From NCBI GenBank assembly GCA_024636135.1, contig JAGXHP010000039.1:1-61044 (forward strand): DNA of 61,044 bases, read 5' to 3'. The DNA comes from Chloroflexota bacterium (GTDB lineage Bacteria > Chloroflexota > Limnocylindria > QHBO01). Both the position numbers and the translations under genes were made by a program. The notes below the pieces were generated by a model. The model searched no databases. It had not been told where the DNA came from and worked only from the letters and a program-made list of their open reading frames with translations. This document shows, one piece after another, positions 51,456-59,489 of this stretch; the stretch's first letter is position 1; every line of letters begins with the position of its first letter.

Positions 51456-52355
51456 TCAGCCAGCGCTCGCCTCGGGCTGCGGCCGTGCCATCGGCTCGGC
51501 GGCACCGTCGTCCTCGGCGGGCCGGAGCATCGGCGAGCCCCAACCCCGGCGGTGGCGATAGATGAGCCAGGCGCCTGCCAGGACGAAGCCGAGGATGCCG
51601 ACCCACATCGCCGTGGGCAACCCGAGGATCGTCCAGTTTCCCGTCCGATACGTCTCGAGCAGGGTGCGGACGGCGCCGTACCACATGATGTACATGAGAG
51701 CTGCGTCGCCCGCGAAGAGCCGCGGCGCGAAGCGGCGGATGACGTACAGGATGACCAGCATCCCGATGAGGTTCAGCACCATCTCGTAGGCGAACAGCGG
51801 GACGAAGCTGGTGGTCTCGACGGGGAAGGCCGCCGCCCCCCATGGGGTGCCCTCGCGGTGCGCGGCGTCGATCGGGATGCCGAAGGGCAGGCATGGGGGA
51901 AACTCGGTCCCGCACAACGACGTGGGAGGGCCGTACAGCTCCTGGTTCACGAAGTTCCCGAGCCGTCCGATGACCTGGCCGAGCAACAGCGCCGGCGCGA
52001 AGATGTCCAGCCAGCGGGCCGTGTGCAGCCCACGCATGCGGGTGACGGCGAAGATGGCGAGCGCGCCGCCGGCGACGGCCCCGGGGATGCCGATGCCCCC
52101 GTTCCAGATCTGCGGGATCAGGGCGGGATTGTCGCGGTAGAAGTCCCAGAGATGGACGACGTGGTAGATCCGCGCCGCGATGACCGAGACGATGACGACG
52201 GGCAGCAGCATCGACCAGCCGTCGTCGGGGTCCTCGCCGAGCCACGTCGCCACCCGCGTCCCGAGCAGGCCGCCGATGAGGACGGCGCTCGCGATGATGA
52301 TGCCGTACCAGTGCAGCTGGAACGGGCCGATCTCAAGGGCGACGGGGTCGATCAC
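51456..52355 (-). CDS. lgt: Prolipoprotein diacylglyceryl transferase
   Basis: A 299-residue seven-helix membrane enzyme that adds diacylglycerol to the lipobox Cys of prolipoproteins. It starts (GTG) at IDPVALEIGPFQLHWYGIII; the conserved HWYG is at about 15-18, and the Lgt signature LGQVIGRLGNFVNQELYGPP is near 124-143 with the essential Arg and Asn. A further Glu/Arg-rich helix near 225-245 completes the active site. The last 30 residues are a polar cytoplasmic tail. The start follows a TAGAAT box by 6 nt, and the gene opens the run lgt-CBS-mmsA-CGL-membrane protein. A clear substrate, the cupredoxin lipoprotein, lies at 15186. Confidence 0.95.
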   Translation of the reverse strand: MIDPVALEIGPFQLHWYGIIIASAVLIGGLLGTRVATWLGEDPDDGWSMLLPVVIVSVIAARIYHVVHLWDFYRDNPALIPQIWNGGIGIPGAVAGGALAIFAVTRMRGLHTARWLDIFAPALLLGQVIGRLGNFVNQELYGPPTSLCGTEFPPCLPFGIPIDAAHREGTPWGAAAFPVETTSFVPLFAYEMVLNLIGMLVILYVIRRFAPRLFAGDAALMYIMWYGAVRTLLETYRTGNWTILGLPTAMWVGILGFVLAGAWLIYRHRRGWGSPMLRPAEDDGAAEPMARPQPEASAG

Positions 52356-52361
52356 CCGGGG

Positions 52362-52367
52362 ATTCTA
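52362..52367 (-). promoter_or_regulatory. Probable -10 box (TAGAAT) of lgt operon
   Basis: TAGAAT on the minus strand ends 6 nt before the GTG at 52355, giving a leaderless start. Confidence 0.5.
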
Positions 52368-52401
52368 GGCGGAGACTGTCGCCAGCGTCATGTGAGCGCG
52401 C

Positions 52402-52614
52402 TCACAGTCCCGGCGAATTCTGGAGATTGATGACCACGTAGCGGCCGCTCAACGGAGCCGTCGACTGCGCGCCGGGTCCCGCGGAGCCTTGCTGACAGGC
52501 ATGGCAGAGGAAGCCCTCCTCGCCGGTCACGATGTCTCGCCCGCGCTTGCGAGCGCTGAACAGCCGTGTGCCGACGCGGGTGTCCCGCTGACATGAGATG
52601 CATGGCTCAGGCAT
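52402..52614 (-). CDS. Small zinc-finger-like protein, 70 residues
   Basis: A 70-residue protein with Cys pairs in EPCISCQRD (C5, C8) and FLCHACQQG (C37, C40), the spacing of a small treble-clef or zinc-ribbon fold. Between them is a basic stretch (RLFSARKRGRDIVTGEEG). The end SGRYVVINLQNS looks like a beta strand. A GGGAGG ribosome site lies 9 nt before the ATG, so translation is well supported. It is on the same strand as lgt and 46 bp upstream of it, but divergent from the MFS gene. It may bind nucleic acid or a partner protein; the family is not recognised. Confidence 0.65.
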   Translation of the reverse strand: MPEPCISCQRDTRVGTRLFSARKRGRDIVTGEEGFLCHACQQGSAGPGAQSTAPLSGRYVVINLQNSPGL

Positions 52615-52722
52615 GGATCAGTCCCTCCCTGGACGAAGGATAGGCCGATCTCCCACGATGGCAACGGCTCGATGCCACGGAGCCATGTGATTGACGATCC
52701 ACCGGGCGTAGAGTGCGCATCG

Positions 52723-52728
52723 AGGAGG
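52723..52728 (+). promoter_or_regulatory. Shine-Dalgarno AGGAGG fixing MFS start
   Basis: AGGAGG lies 6 nt before ATG 52735. TAGAGT at 52709-52714 is a possible -10 box, giving a short leader. Confidence 0.5.
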
Positions 52729-52734
52729 ACTCCG

Positions 52735-54039
52735 ATGTCCATCGCGGCCCCTGGTGCAGGCTCTGGCGCCCGGCTTCCGATGTCGCAGCTGGTGACGCTG
52801 TCGATCTACTGGCTCGGCATCCAGACCATCTGGGGCGGCCTCAACATCACGATCCTCCCGGGCCGTCTCGACGACGTGAGCCGCGACACACAGGGGACGA
52901 TGCTGGCGGTGATCATGGTCGTGGGCGCCGTGGCGCCGATCCTGATCCAGCCGACGGTCGGCGTGATCAGCGACTACACGGTCAGTCGATGGGGCCGTCG
53001 CAAGCCGTACATCGTGGCGGGCACCCTGCTCGACGTCGTATTCCTGGCCGGCCTCGCGTTCAACTCCGACTTCATCGCCATGGTGGCCTTCTACTTCCTG
53101 CTGCAGGTGAGCTCCAACCTGGCACAGGGGCCGTTCCAGGGATACGTCCCCGACCTCGTCCCGGCGCGTCAGGTGGGGGTGGCCAGCGGTCTGATGGGAC
53201 TGATGCTGACCCTTGGGACCATCGCCGGCGTGGGGATCGCGACGCTCGGCGGCATCGTCGACAACCTCGTGCTCGCCACCCTGGCGCTCGGCGTCGTGGA
53301 GCTGGTGACCATGGTCCTGCTCGTCGCCACGGTCGACGAGGGCCGGACCGCGCCACCGCGCACGCAGGGCTGGACCGCCGTCGCGCGATCAGCCTGGGGA
53401 CGCGACATCCTGGGCGAGCGCGATGTCCTCTGGCTGCTCGTCGTTCGGCTGCTGTTCCTTGGTGCCTACAACGCCACCCTCATCGCGATCGGCTACTTCC
53501 GACGCTCCCATGGACTCTCCGACGCCGACGCCGACGCGACGGTCTTCCTGACCACGGCCATCGTCGGCGCCTCGACCGCCCTGGCGGCCCTCCCCGGCGG
53601 CCGGCTCTCCGATCGGCTCGGGCGGCGACCGGTGATCTGGGGAGCGGCTGCCATCGCCGGGATCGGGCTGGCGGGCGTGGCGCTGGCACCGAGCCCTGCC
53701 GTCGCCGTGGCGGCCTGGATTCCGTTCGGCATCGGGATGGGAGTGTTCCTCTCGGCCGATTGGGCGCTCATGGCCGACGTCATCCCCAAGCACACCGCCG
53801 GCCGCTACATGGGCATCCTCAATGCCGGTACGGCAATGGCCGGGCCTGTCTTCATCATCGTCGCCGGGCCGGTGCAGGACCTCGTTTCCGGGGCGTTCGG
53901 CGATGGAACCGGCCCCCGGGCGGCGATGGGAGTCGCGGCCGTCTTCGTGGCCCTGTCGGCGATTGCCCTCACCCGTGTCGACCCTCGTCGGCGGGACGAT
54001 GCCACACCACCTGTCGCCGCCATTGGGGCCGCGCCATGA
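52735..54039 (+). CDS. MFS transporter, SLC45/sugar-transporter-like
   Basis: A 434-residue, 12-helix membrane protein. VGVISDYTVSRWGRRKPYIV near 72-91 is the MFS motif A in the form D-x-x-x-x-R-x-GRR-KP found in SLC45 sucrose-type and related carriers, and RLSDRLGRRPVIWGAAA is its second-half copy near 285-301. The substrate is unknown. AGGAGG 6 nt upstream fixes the ATG. It opens a three-gene unit: its stop overlaps the acyltransferase start by 4 bp (ATGA), and that gene is followed within 2 bp by the MFS-cyclic-nucleotide-binding fusion gene. This linkage suggests a lipid or lipid-precursor substrate, by inference only. Confidence 0.88.
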   Translation: MSIAAPGAGSGARLPMSQLVTLSIYWLGIQTIWGGLNITILPGRLDDVSRDTQGTMLAVIMVVGAVAPILIQPTVGVISDYTVSRWGRRKPYIVAGTLLDVVFLAGLAFNSDFIAMVAFYFLLQVSSNLAQGPFQGYVPDLVPARQVGVASGLMGLMLTLGTIAGVGIATLGGIVDNLVLATLALGVVELVTMVLLVATVDEGRTAPPRTQGWTAVARSAWGRDILGERDVLWLLVVRLLFLGAYNATLIAIGYFRRSHGLSDADADATVFLTTAIVGASTALAALPGGRLSDRLGRRPVIWGAAAIAGIGLAGVALAPSPAVAVAAWIPFGIGMGVFLSADWALMADVIPKHTAGRYMGILNAGTAMAGPVFIIVAGPVQDLVSGAFGDGTGPRAAMGVAAVFVALSAIALTRVDPRRRDDATPPVAAIGAAP

Positions 54040-54794
54040 CGGAGAACACGCGACGGGCGAGGACCGGCCCGCGAGAGCTGAGCGTGTCGGTCACCGGCAG
54101 ATATCGGGTCATGTGGTGGGTCAACCGCACGGTGATTCGGATGCTGTTCGACGTTCGGGTATCCGGGCTCGACACCTGGCCGGCCCCACCGTTCCAGCTG
54201 GTTGCGAATCATCACAACGGGTTCGACCCGCTGGTGATCATGGCGGCACTTCCGCTCGAGCCGCGGATCACGTGGTTCGGGCCTCGCGAGGCCGATTTCA
54301 GCCGCGGCTTCAAGAACCGGGTGATGGCGTTCTTCGGTGGCGTCATCCCGGTCCACCCGGAGATGACGACGCTGACCTCAGCGGTGCGAGCGGTCCGGCG
54401 CGTGTTCGATGCCAACGGCGTGCTCGGGATCTTCGCCGAGGGCCGGATCGGCTTCCGTGAGAGTGACCTTCTCGAGTTCGAGGACGGCGCCGCCGCCTTT
54501 GCCATTGGATCGGGCGTCCCGGTCGTGCCCTGCGCCGTCGTCGGGACCACCCACCTGTGGTTCCGAAAGCGCCTGAGCGTGCGCTTCGGGCCACCCATCC
54601 CGCCGGAGGGAGCCCGGGGTCGAGCGGCACGATCCGAGCTCGAGCAGCGTACCCACGTCGCGGTGCGTGCGTTGCTGCCGCCCATCGAACCGCAGCTTCC
54701 CGCGCGGCGACCCATGGCCTTCCTGACCGACCTGCTCAACGGGCAGGACGACATCCAGCGCCGGACGACCGAGGATCCGGCCTACCCTCGCTGA
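54036..54794 (+). CDS. PlsC-type 1-acylglycerol-3-phosphate acyltransferase
   Basis: A 252-residue membrane-associated acyltransferase. Motif I is LVANHHNGFDPL with the catalytic His59 and Asp64 (H-x4-D). Motif II is in WFGPREADFSRGFKNRVMAF, and motif III is LGIFAEGRIGF, where most PlsC proteins have F-P-E-G-T. Motif IV is near VPVVPCAVVGTTHLW. It should transfer an acyl chain to a glycerophosphate-type acceptor at the inner membrane face. The Ala for Pro and Arg-Ile for Thr-Arg changes in motif III hint at a different acceptor. It is coupled to the MFS gene upstream (ATGA) and lies 2 bp before the fused MFS gene downstream. Confidence 0.88.
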   Translation: MTENTRRARTGPRELSVSVTGRYRVMWWVNRTVIRMLFDVRVSGLDTWPAPPFQLVANHHNGFDPLVIMAALPLEPRITWFGPREADFSRGFKNRVMAFFGGVIPVHPEMTTLTSAVRAVRRVFDANGVLGIFAEGRIGFRESDLLEFEDGAAAFAIGSGVPVVPCAVVGTTHLWFRKRLSVRFGPPIPPEGARGRAARSELEQRTHVAVRALLPPIEPQLPARRPMAFLTDLLNGQDDIQRRTTEDPAYPR

Positions 54795-54796
54795 TC

Positions 54797-56425
54797 ATGG
54801 AAGCCATCCGCAGCGTCCTACGCCTCGCGCACTGCCGCCGCATCGAGGCCGGTTGGCTGGCGTCGCTTGCAGGGGAACTGGCCGGCACGATTGCCCTGCT
54901 GGTCTACGCGTACGCCGAAGGCGGCGCCGGCCTCGTGGCCGTGTACGGCGTGGCGCGAACTCTCCCGGCCATGATCGTCACTCCCGCGATCGTCGGGCTC
55001 ACCGATCGAAGTGCGCCGGAGCGCGTGCTGCGCCTCACGGTCGTCAGCCGGACCGCGCTCCTCGTCGCGGCCGGGCTGGTGGCGCTGGGCGGTGGGCCGG
55101 CGCTGCTGGTCATCGGTGCCGGGGCGATCGGGTCGTGGCTGTCGGGCGCATACCGGCCGATCCAGGCCAGCGTCCTTCCCTGGCTGGTGCGCACCCCGGC
55201 GGAGCTGACCGCGGCCAACGTCGTGGCAGCCCTGGGCGAGAACGCCGGCGCCCTTGCCGGCCCGGTCCTGGCGGGGGCAGTGCTCGCGCTGTTCGGGGTT
55301 CCGGCCGCGATTCTCGTGGCCGCTGGCTTCGTGGGCGTCGGGGTGCTCGCCATCGCCCGCCTCGAAGTGACCGGGCGCGTCGCGGTCGACCACTCCGACG
55401 GCGCGGCGCCGATCGCGGCCATGGCGGCAGGTGCGGCGGATCTGGCGCGGCTCGTGCCGCCGGGCGGGGTCGTCGCGCTGGTGTTCGCACAGACATTCGT
55501 GCGCGGCGCATTGACTGTTCTCACAGTGGTCCTGGCGCTCGATGTCCTGCTCCTGGGCGAGGCAGCCGTCGGGTGGCTCACCGCGGCCACCGGACTGGGA
55601 GGGCTGGTCGGTAGCCTCGTGGCCGGCGCCGTCCTGACGGTCGACCGGCTTGCGCGCGGCTTCGTCGCGGGCCTGCTGCTGTGGGCCGTGCCGCTCGTCG
55701 TGCTCGCGCTCGTGCCTTCACCGGTGACGGCCTACGCCGCGCTCATCGTGGTCGGCGTCGGGAACGCTGTCGAGGACGTCGCCCTCTTCACGCTGGTGCC
55801 GCGCGCGTTCCGGCCACGATTCGTGGGACGCGCGCTCGGAGCGCTGGAGCTGACAGTGTTCGCGGGCATCGGCCTCGGGTCGCTGGCCGCTCCGGCGCTC
55901 GTCGACCTCCTTGGCGCGCTGGGCGCGGTGGGTGCGCTGGGCGCCGCCCTCGCCATGCTTGCGCTGGCCTATGCGCTTCGGTTCGTCCGCCTCGACGCCG
56001 ACCTTCCCCGACCCGGACCGTACGCTGCGGTTCTGCGCGAGGACCCGATCTTCTCGGCATTGCCGATGGCGACGATCGAGCTCCTGGCATCCCGGCTCAC
56101 GGAGCACCACTTCGACGCAGGCGACATCGTGATTCGCGAGGGTGACGCGGGTGACCAGTACCACATCGTGGTCTCGGGGACGGCATCCGTGACCGTCGCC
56201 GGTTCCGATCGCGGGCAGCTTGAGCGAGGCCAGGGCTTCGGCGAGATCGCCCTGCTGCGGAACGTCCCGCGCACCGCATCGGTGACGGCCGACGGCCGGC
56301 TTCAGACCGTGTCGCTGCCGCGGGACGAGTTCCTGGCCGCCATCGGCAGCAGCGGCGCCGCGACGGCCGCGGCCGAGCTCACGACGAGCAACCTGCTCGC
56401 GGCGGATCACGGCGCCGGCCGCTAG
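54797..56425 (+). CDS. MFS transporter fused to a cyclic nucleotide-binding domain
   Basis: A 542-residue protein. Residues 1-400 form about 12 membrane helices of MFS type (e.g. GAYRPIQASVLPWLV near 115-130; PRAFRPRFVGRALGAL near 335-350). Residues 415-525 are a cyclic nucleotide-binding domain: DPIFSALPMATIELLASRL, then the FDAGDIVIREGDAGDQYHIV strand pair and a canonical phosphate-binding cassette GFGEIALLRNVPRTASVTA near 480-498, where Glu and Arg bind the cyclic phosphate. Such a fusion points to transport gated by cAMP or cGMP. It is the third gene of the MFS-PlsC-MFS/cNBD unit. Cyclase domains are encoded at 32843 and, in degenerate form, at 15684. Confidence 0.9.
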   Translation: MEAIRSVLRLAHCRRIEAGWLASLAGELAGTIALLVYAYAEGGAGLVAVYGVARTLPAMIVTPAIVGLTDRSAPERVLRLTVVSRTALLVAAGLVALGGGPALLVIGAGAIGSWLSGAYRPIQASVLPWLVRTPAELTAANVVAALGENAGALAGPVLAGAVLALFGVPAAILVAAGFVGVGVLAIARLEVTGRVAVDHSDGAAPIAAMAAGAADLARLVPPGGVVALVFAQTFVRGALTVLTVVLALDVLLLGEAAVGWLTAATGLGGLVGSLVAGAVLTVDRLARGFVAGLLLWAVPLVVLALVPSPVTAYAALIVVGVGNAVEDVALFTLVPRAFRPRFVGRALGALELTVFAGIGLGSLAAPALVDLLGALGAVGALGAALAMLALAYALRFVRLDADLPRPGPYAAVLREDPIFSALPMATIELLASRLTEHHFDAGDIVIREGDAGDQYHIVVSGTASVTVAGSDRGQLERGQGFGEIALLRNVPRTASVTADGRLQTVSLPRDEFLAAIGSSGAATAAAELTTSNLLAADHGAGR

Positions 56426-56428
56426 GAT
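56423..56428 (+). promoter_or_regulatory. Probable -10 box (TAGGAT) of small membrane gene
   Basis: TAGGAT, whose TAG is also the stop of the preceding gene, ends 7 nt before the ATG at 56436. Confidence 0.35.
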
Positions 56429-56435
56429 CGGCGAC

Positions 56436-56708
56436 ATGCTCCCCGTCGTCTGGACCGTCTTTGCCGTTCTCGCGGTGGGCGGGTTCCTGGTGATCGCCGC
56501 CTACTGGCTCGACATCCAGGAGCGACCGGACCTCAGCGGCCGCGCGCGCATCGGATGGTCGTTCGCCGTCCTGCTGTTCCCCATCGCCATCCCGGCCTAC
56601 GCGTTCGCCGGTGGACCGGGCTGGCCGACGTTCCTGAAGGTGGCGAGCCTGGTGCCCGCGGCGGCGGTGGTGCTGTTCGGGGGCTTCGTGGTCGGAGCGT
56701 TCAGCTAA
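56436..56708 (+). CDS. Small membrane protein, 90 residues
   Basis: A 90-residue protein with three hydrophobic helices at about 3-25, 39-58 and 65-88, joined by the polar loop LDIQERPDLSGRARIG. No family is recognised. The ATG lies 10 bp after the MFS-cNBD stop, so it may be the fourth gene of that unit, although a TAGGAT box could also give it its own leaderless start. Its last 8 bp overlap the converging NTR-like gene. Confidence 0.6.
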   Translation: MLPVVWTVFAVLAVGGFLVIAAYWLDIQERPDLSGRARIGWSFAVLLFPIAIPAYAFAGGPGWPTFLKVASLVPAAAVVLFGGFVVGAFS

Positions 56709-57249
56709 CTCGTCCGCGGCGGAACGCGAGCCATGACGCCACGACCATGAGTGCCACCGCGGCGAGGATCACCGCGGCCGGAACGGGCAGTCCGGCGTCA
56801 GCGTTCTCGTCAGCGTCGACCGGCGCGGCAAGCTCGAGCGGCGCTGCCACGCCCGGTTCGAGAATGACGTTGCCGGAGCACAGACCGCTGGTGTGAACGC
56901 CGTCGGCGATCGTGGTGAACACCAACCAGCGGTGCTCGGCGTCGAACGACATGCCGCATCCCGCACCGTCGCCGCCTGCGAGCACGTCGACGCGAAGGGC
57001 AATCGGACCCTTGGCCACGCCATCGACGGCGAACGTATAGACGGTCGTCGCGCCCATGGGCGGAGGGAGCCCGATGGGGCCGGGCTCGGCGCCGACGTCG
57101 CGTTGGGCGACGACGGTTCCGGCGAATGCCGCGTCGGCGAAGCCGGCCGCCTCCACCGGCGTCGACTGCATGCAGCTGCACGCGGCAGCTCGCTCCAGCG
57201 GAACGACCGAAATCCCGAGGACAAGCGCGACGGAGAGCAGGATCCTCAT
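56701..57249 (-). CDS. Exported NTR/TIMP-like domain protein with C-terminal membrane anchor
   Basis: A 182-residue protein. A signal peptide spans about 1-23 (RILLSVALVLGISVVPLERAAA), and the mature protein starts CSCMQSTPVEAAGFADAAFAG, the Cys-x-Cys start typical of netrin/TIMP-like (NTR) domains in bacteria. Two further Cys (GAGCGMSF, SGLCSGN) may form disulfides. A C-terminal helix (VPAAVILAAVALMVVASWLAF) followed by RRGR anchors it with the domain outside. The role is unknown. ATG 57249 gives a normal signal peptide; an in-frame ATG at 57297 would add 16 residues. It is divergent from the M20 peptidase. Confidence 0.72.
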   Translation of the reverse strand: MRILLSVALVLGISVVPLERAAACSCMQSTPVEAAGFADAAFAGTVVAQRDVGAEPGPIGLPPPMGATTVYTFAVDGVAKGPIALRVDVLAGGDGAGCGMSFDAEHRWLVFTTIADGVHTSGLCSGNVILEPGVAAPLELAAPVDADENADAGLPVPAAVILAAVALMVVASWLAFRRGRVS

Positions 57250-57303
57250 GTGGCTCGCCAGACGCCGTGGCGGGGCAATCGGTTGCATCGGGCGCATCCC
57301 GCT

Positions 57304-57309
57304 TATCAT
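57304..57309 (+). promoter_or_regulatory. Probable -10 box (TATCAT) of M20 gene
   Basis: TATCAT ends 6 nt before the ATG at 57316; no ribosome site lies between. Confidence 0.5.
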
Positions 57310-57315
57310 CCGCCC

Positions 57316-58755
57316 ATGACGAGCCAGATTGACGCCCGCGCTGCCACGGCCGCGGCAACCGCTTATCTCCGCGAGCATGACGCGGAGCACCTCGCCCAGC
57401 TCGACGAGTTCCTGCGCATGCGGAGCGTGTCGGCCGACTCCGAATGCGCCGATGATGTGCGCCGCACGGCGCAGTGGATCGTTGATGAGCTGACGCGGCT
57501 GGAGATCGATCGGCCCACGCTCCACGAGACCTCGCATCATCCGATCGTGACGGGCGAGTGGATGGGCGCCGGAGCCGAGGCACCCACGGTGCTCGTCTAT
57601 TGCCACTACGACGTGCAGCCCCCGGACCCGCTGGACGAGTGGATCCGCCCGCCGTTCGAGCCGCGCCACGAGGAGGGCCGCGTCTACGCCCGGGGATCCG
57701 GTGATGACAAGGGCCAGCTCTTCATGCACCTCAAGGCGGTCGAGGCCTGGATGCGGACGGCCGGCAGCCTGCCGGTGAACCTTCGCTTCTTCTTCGAGGG
57801 CGACGAAGAGGTGGGCTCGGAGCCGATCGAACAGTTCATCGACGAGCACCCGGAGCTGCTGGCTGCCGATGTGTGCGTGGTGAGTGACGGCGATACGTTC
57901 GACGACGACGGCACCCCGGCCATCGGCTACGGACTGCGGGGCATCGCCTACTGGGAGGTCCGCGTTCAGGGGCCGCGCCACGACGTGCATTCGGGCCAGT
58001 ACGGGGGCGGAGTCGACAACCCCGCCAACGTGCTCGTCCGGATCCTGGCCTCGCTGACCGATGAGTCCGGCCGATTCACCGTTCCGGGGTTCTATGACCG
58101 CGTGCGCGACCTATCGAGCGAAGAGCGTGCGGCCTACGCGGCGCTGCCGTTCGATGAGGCTGCCTGGGCCGACGAGACCGGGATCCCGGCCGCCATGGAC
58201 GGCGAGCAGGGCCATTCGCTGCTCGAGCGACTCTCGGCGCGGCCGACGTTCGACATCAACGGCATCTCGGGCGGATACACCGGCGCCGGCGCCAAGACGA
58301 TCATTCCCGCCCGGGCCACGGCCAAGATCTCGACACGCCTCGTGCCGGACCAGGACTATCGCGAGATCGAGCAGCTGGTGAAGCGGCACATCGAGTCCCT
58401 CGCCCCGCCATCGGTGCAGGTCGAGGTGCACGTCGTGCACGGCGGCGCACCGGCGATCACCCCGCTCGACCATCCGGGCGTCGCACCGGCATCGCGCGCC
58501 CTCGAGGCGGGGTTCGGCAAGGCCCCGCTCTTCCAGCGCTCGGGTGGCTCGGTGCCGGTCGTTGCGGCCCTGGACGCACGCCTCGGCCTCAAGACGCTGA
58601 TGGTCGGTTTCGCCAACCCAACCGGCAACTTCCACGCGCCGAACGAATGGATCAGCCTGCGGAACCTCCGCGATGGGATGGCGTCACTCGTCCACCTGTG
58701 GGCGGAGCTCGGGATGATGCACAAGGACGAGCTCCGCGGCGACAGCCAGGAGTAG
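57316..58755 (+). CDS. M20-family dipeptidase-type metallopeptidase
   Basis: A 479-residue di-zinc peptidase of the M20 (carnosinase/dipeptidase) group. Metal ligands: His in VLVYCHYDVQPPDP near 95-108, the bridging Asp in YARGSGDDKGQL near 129, catalytic Glu pair in RFFFEGDEEVGSEP near 157-170, Asp in VVSDGDTF, and a late His in PTGNFHAPNEW near 440. The lid/dimerisation domain fills about 210-370 (HDVHSGQYGGGVDNPA at its start). It probably cleaves dipeptides or related amides in the cytoplasm. A TATCAT box 6 nt before the ATG fixes the start. The Xaa-Pro peptidase at 59490 suggests peptide catabolism. Confidence 0.93.
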   Translation: MTSQIDARAATAAATAYLREHDAEHLAQLDEFLRMRSVSADSECADDVRRTAQWIVDELTRLEIDRPTLHETSHHPIVTGEWMGAGAEAPTVLVYCHYDVQPPDPLDEWIRPPFEPRHEEGRVYARGSGDDKGQLFMHLKAVEAWMRTAGSLPVNLRFFFEGDEEVGSEPIEQFIDEHPELLAADVCVVSDGDTFDDDGTPAIGYGLRGIAYWEVRVQGPRHDVHSGQYGGGVDNPANVLVRILASLTDESGRFTVPGFYDRVRDLSSEERAAYAALPFDEAAWADETGIPAAMDGEQGHSLLERLSARPTFDINGISGGYTGAGAKTIIPARATAKISTRLVPDQDYREIEQLVKRHIESLAPPSVQVEVHVVHGGAPAITPLDHPGVAPASRALEAGFGKAPLFQRSGGSVPVVAALDARLGLKTLMVGFANPTGNFHAPNEWISLRNLRDGMASLVHLWAELGMMHKDELRGDSQE

Positions 58756-58768
58756 GCGTCGCCAACGG

Positions 58769-58800
58769 TTGACGGCGGCACCGACCGCACGTACCGTACG
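58769..58800 (+). promoter_or_regulatory. Promoter with overlapping palindrome before MerR-type gene
   Basis: TTGACG (58769-58774) and TACCGT (58792-58797) are spaced by 17 bp, a standard sigma-70-type layout. The palindrome CGTAC-C-GTACG (58790-58800) covers the -10 box and would suit an operator, possibly for the downstream regulator itself. Confidence 0.5.
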
Positions 58801-58849
58801 CTGCGACATAGATTTCCACAGGTTCAGCGCCACCGTGACGACGCCCTCA

Positions 58850-59488
58850 ATGCCCGGCGACCCCGATGATCCGTGGCTGCCGCTGGGCGCGGCATCGCGC
58901 CTGGTGGGTGTTGGGCCCGACACGCTGCGTCGCTGGGCGGACACCGGCAAGGTCCAGAGCTACCAGACTCCTGGCGGTCATCGGCGTTTCCTGCGCTCGA
59001 GCCTCGAGGCGATGATCAACTCGCCACGACGGCATCGCTACGGAATGGAACGACTCCCCGACTCGGCGCGCACCATGGCCGGCGAGCTGCATCGGCGCAT
59101 GCAGCGCACCGGGTACGCCAGCCAGCCCTGGCAGGCGCGACTCAGCGCCGAGCAACGCGACGAGTTCCGCCGCTGGGGCCAGCGGACGTTCCAGCTGGTC
59201 ATCGAGTACGTGGCTGCGGCGAAGCGGGCCGAGCGCCAGATCCTCCTCGACGAGGCCGAGAAGATGGGAGGGCTCTACGGGGGCGAGGCGTCGCGCGCCG
59301 GCCTTTCGCTGGCCGAGACCGTTGAGGCGTTCCTCTTCTTCCGATCCCCGGTGCTGGACGCCATCACGGGACATCTGCGAAGGCGTTCGGCCGAAGCGGC
59401 GGACCTCACCACGGCGTTCCACGAAGCCAATGCGGCGATCGACCAGGTGCTGGTGTCGCTCGTCAACTCCCACCGCGATCGGGGCTAG
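58850..59488 (+). CDS. MerR-type HTH regulator with C-terminal helical domain
   Basis: A 212-residue regulator. Residues 10-60 form a MerR/excisionase-type winged helix (LPLGAASRLVGVGPDTLRRW, then GKVQSYQTPGGHRRF), where T-P-GGHRRF is the wing that contacts DNA. Residues 75-210 are all-helical (LSAEQRDEFRRWGQRTFQLV; LSLAETVEAFLFFRSPVLDA) and resemble sensor or RsbR-N-like helical bundles, but I cannot name the family. There is no Cys cluster, so metal sensing of the classic MerR type is unlikely. The start is ATG 58850 or GTG 58835; a TTG at 58769 is part of the promoter and can be excluded. It converges on the M24 gene, 1 bp apart. Confidence 0.82.
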   Translation: MPGDPDDPWLPLGAASRLVGVGPDTLRRWADTGKVQSYQTPGGHRRFLRSSLEAMINSPRRHRYGMERLPDSARTMAGELHRRMQRTGYASQPWQARLSAEQRDEFRRWGQRTFQLVIEYVAAAKRAERQILLDEAEKMGGLYGGEASRAGLSLAETVEAFLFFRSPVLDAITGHLRRRSAEAADLTTAFHEANAAIDQVLVSLVNSHRDRG

Positions 59489-59489
59489 C

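Noticed and set aside
58769..58849. TTG start extending the MerR-type protein by 27 residues
   Set aside because: The TTG is the first half of a TTGACG -35 box with a -10 box 17 bp downstream, so it would not be in the transcript.
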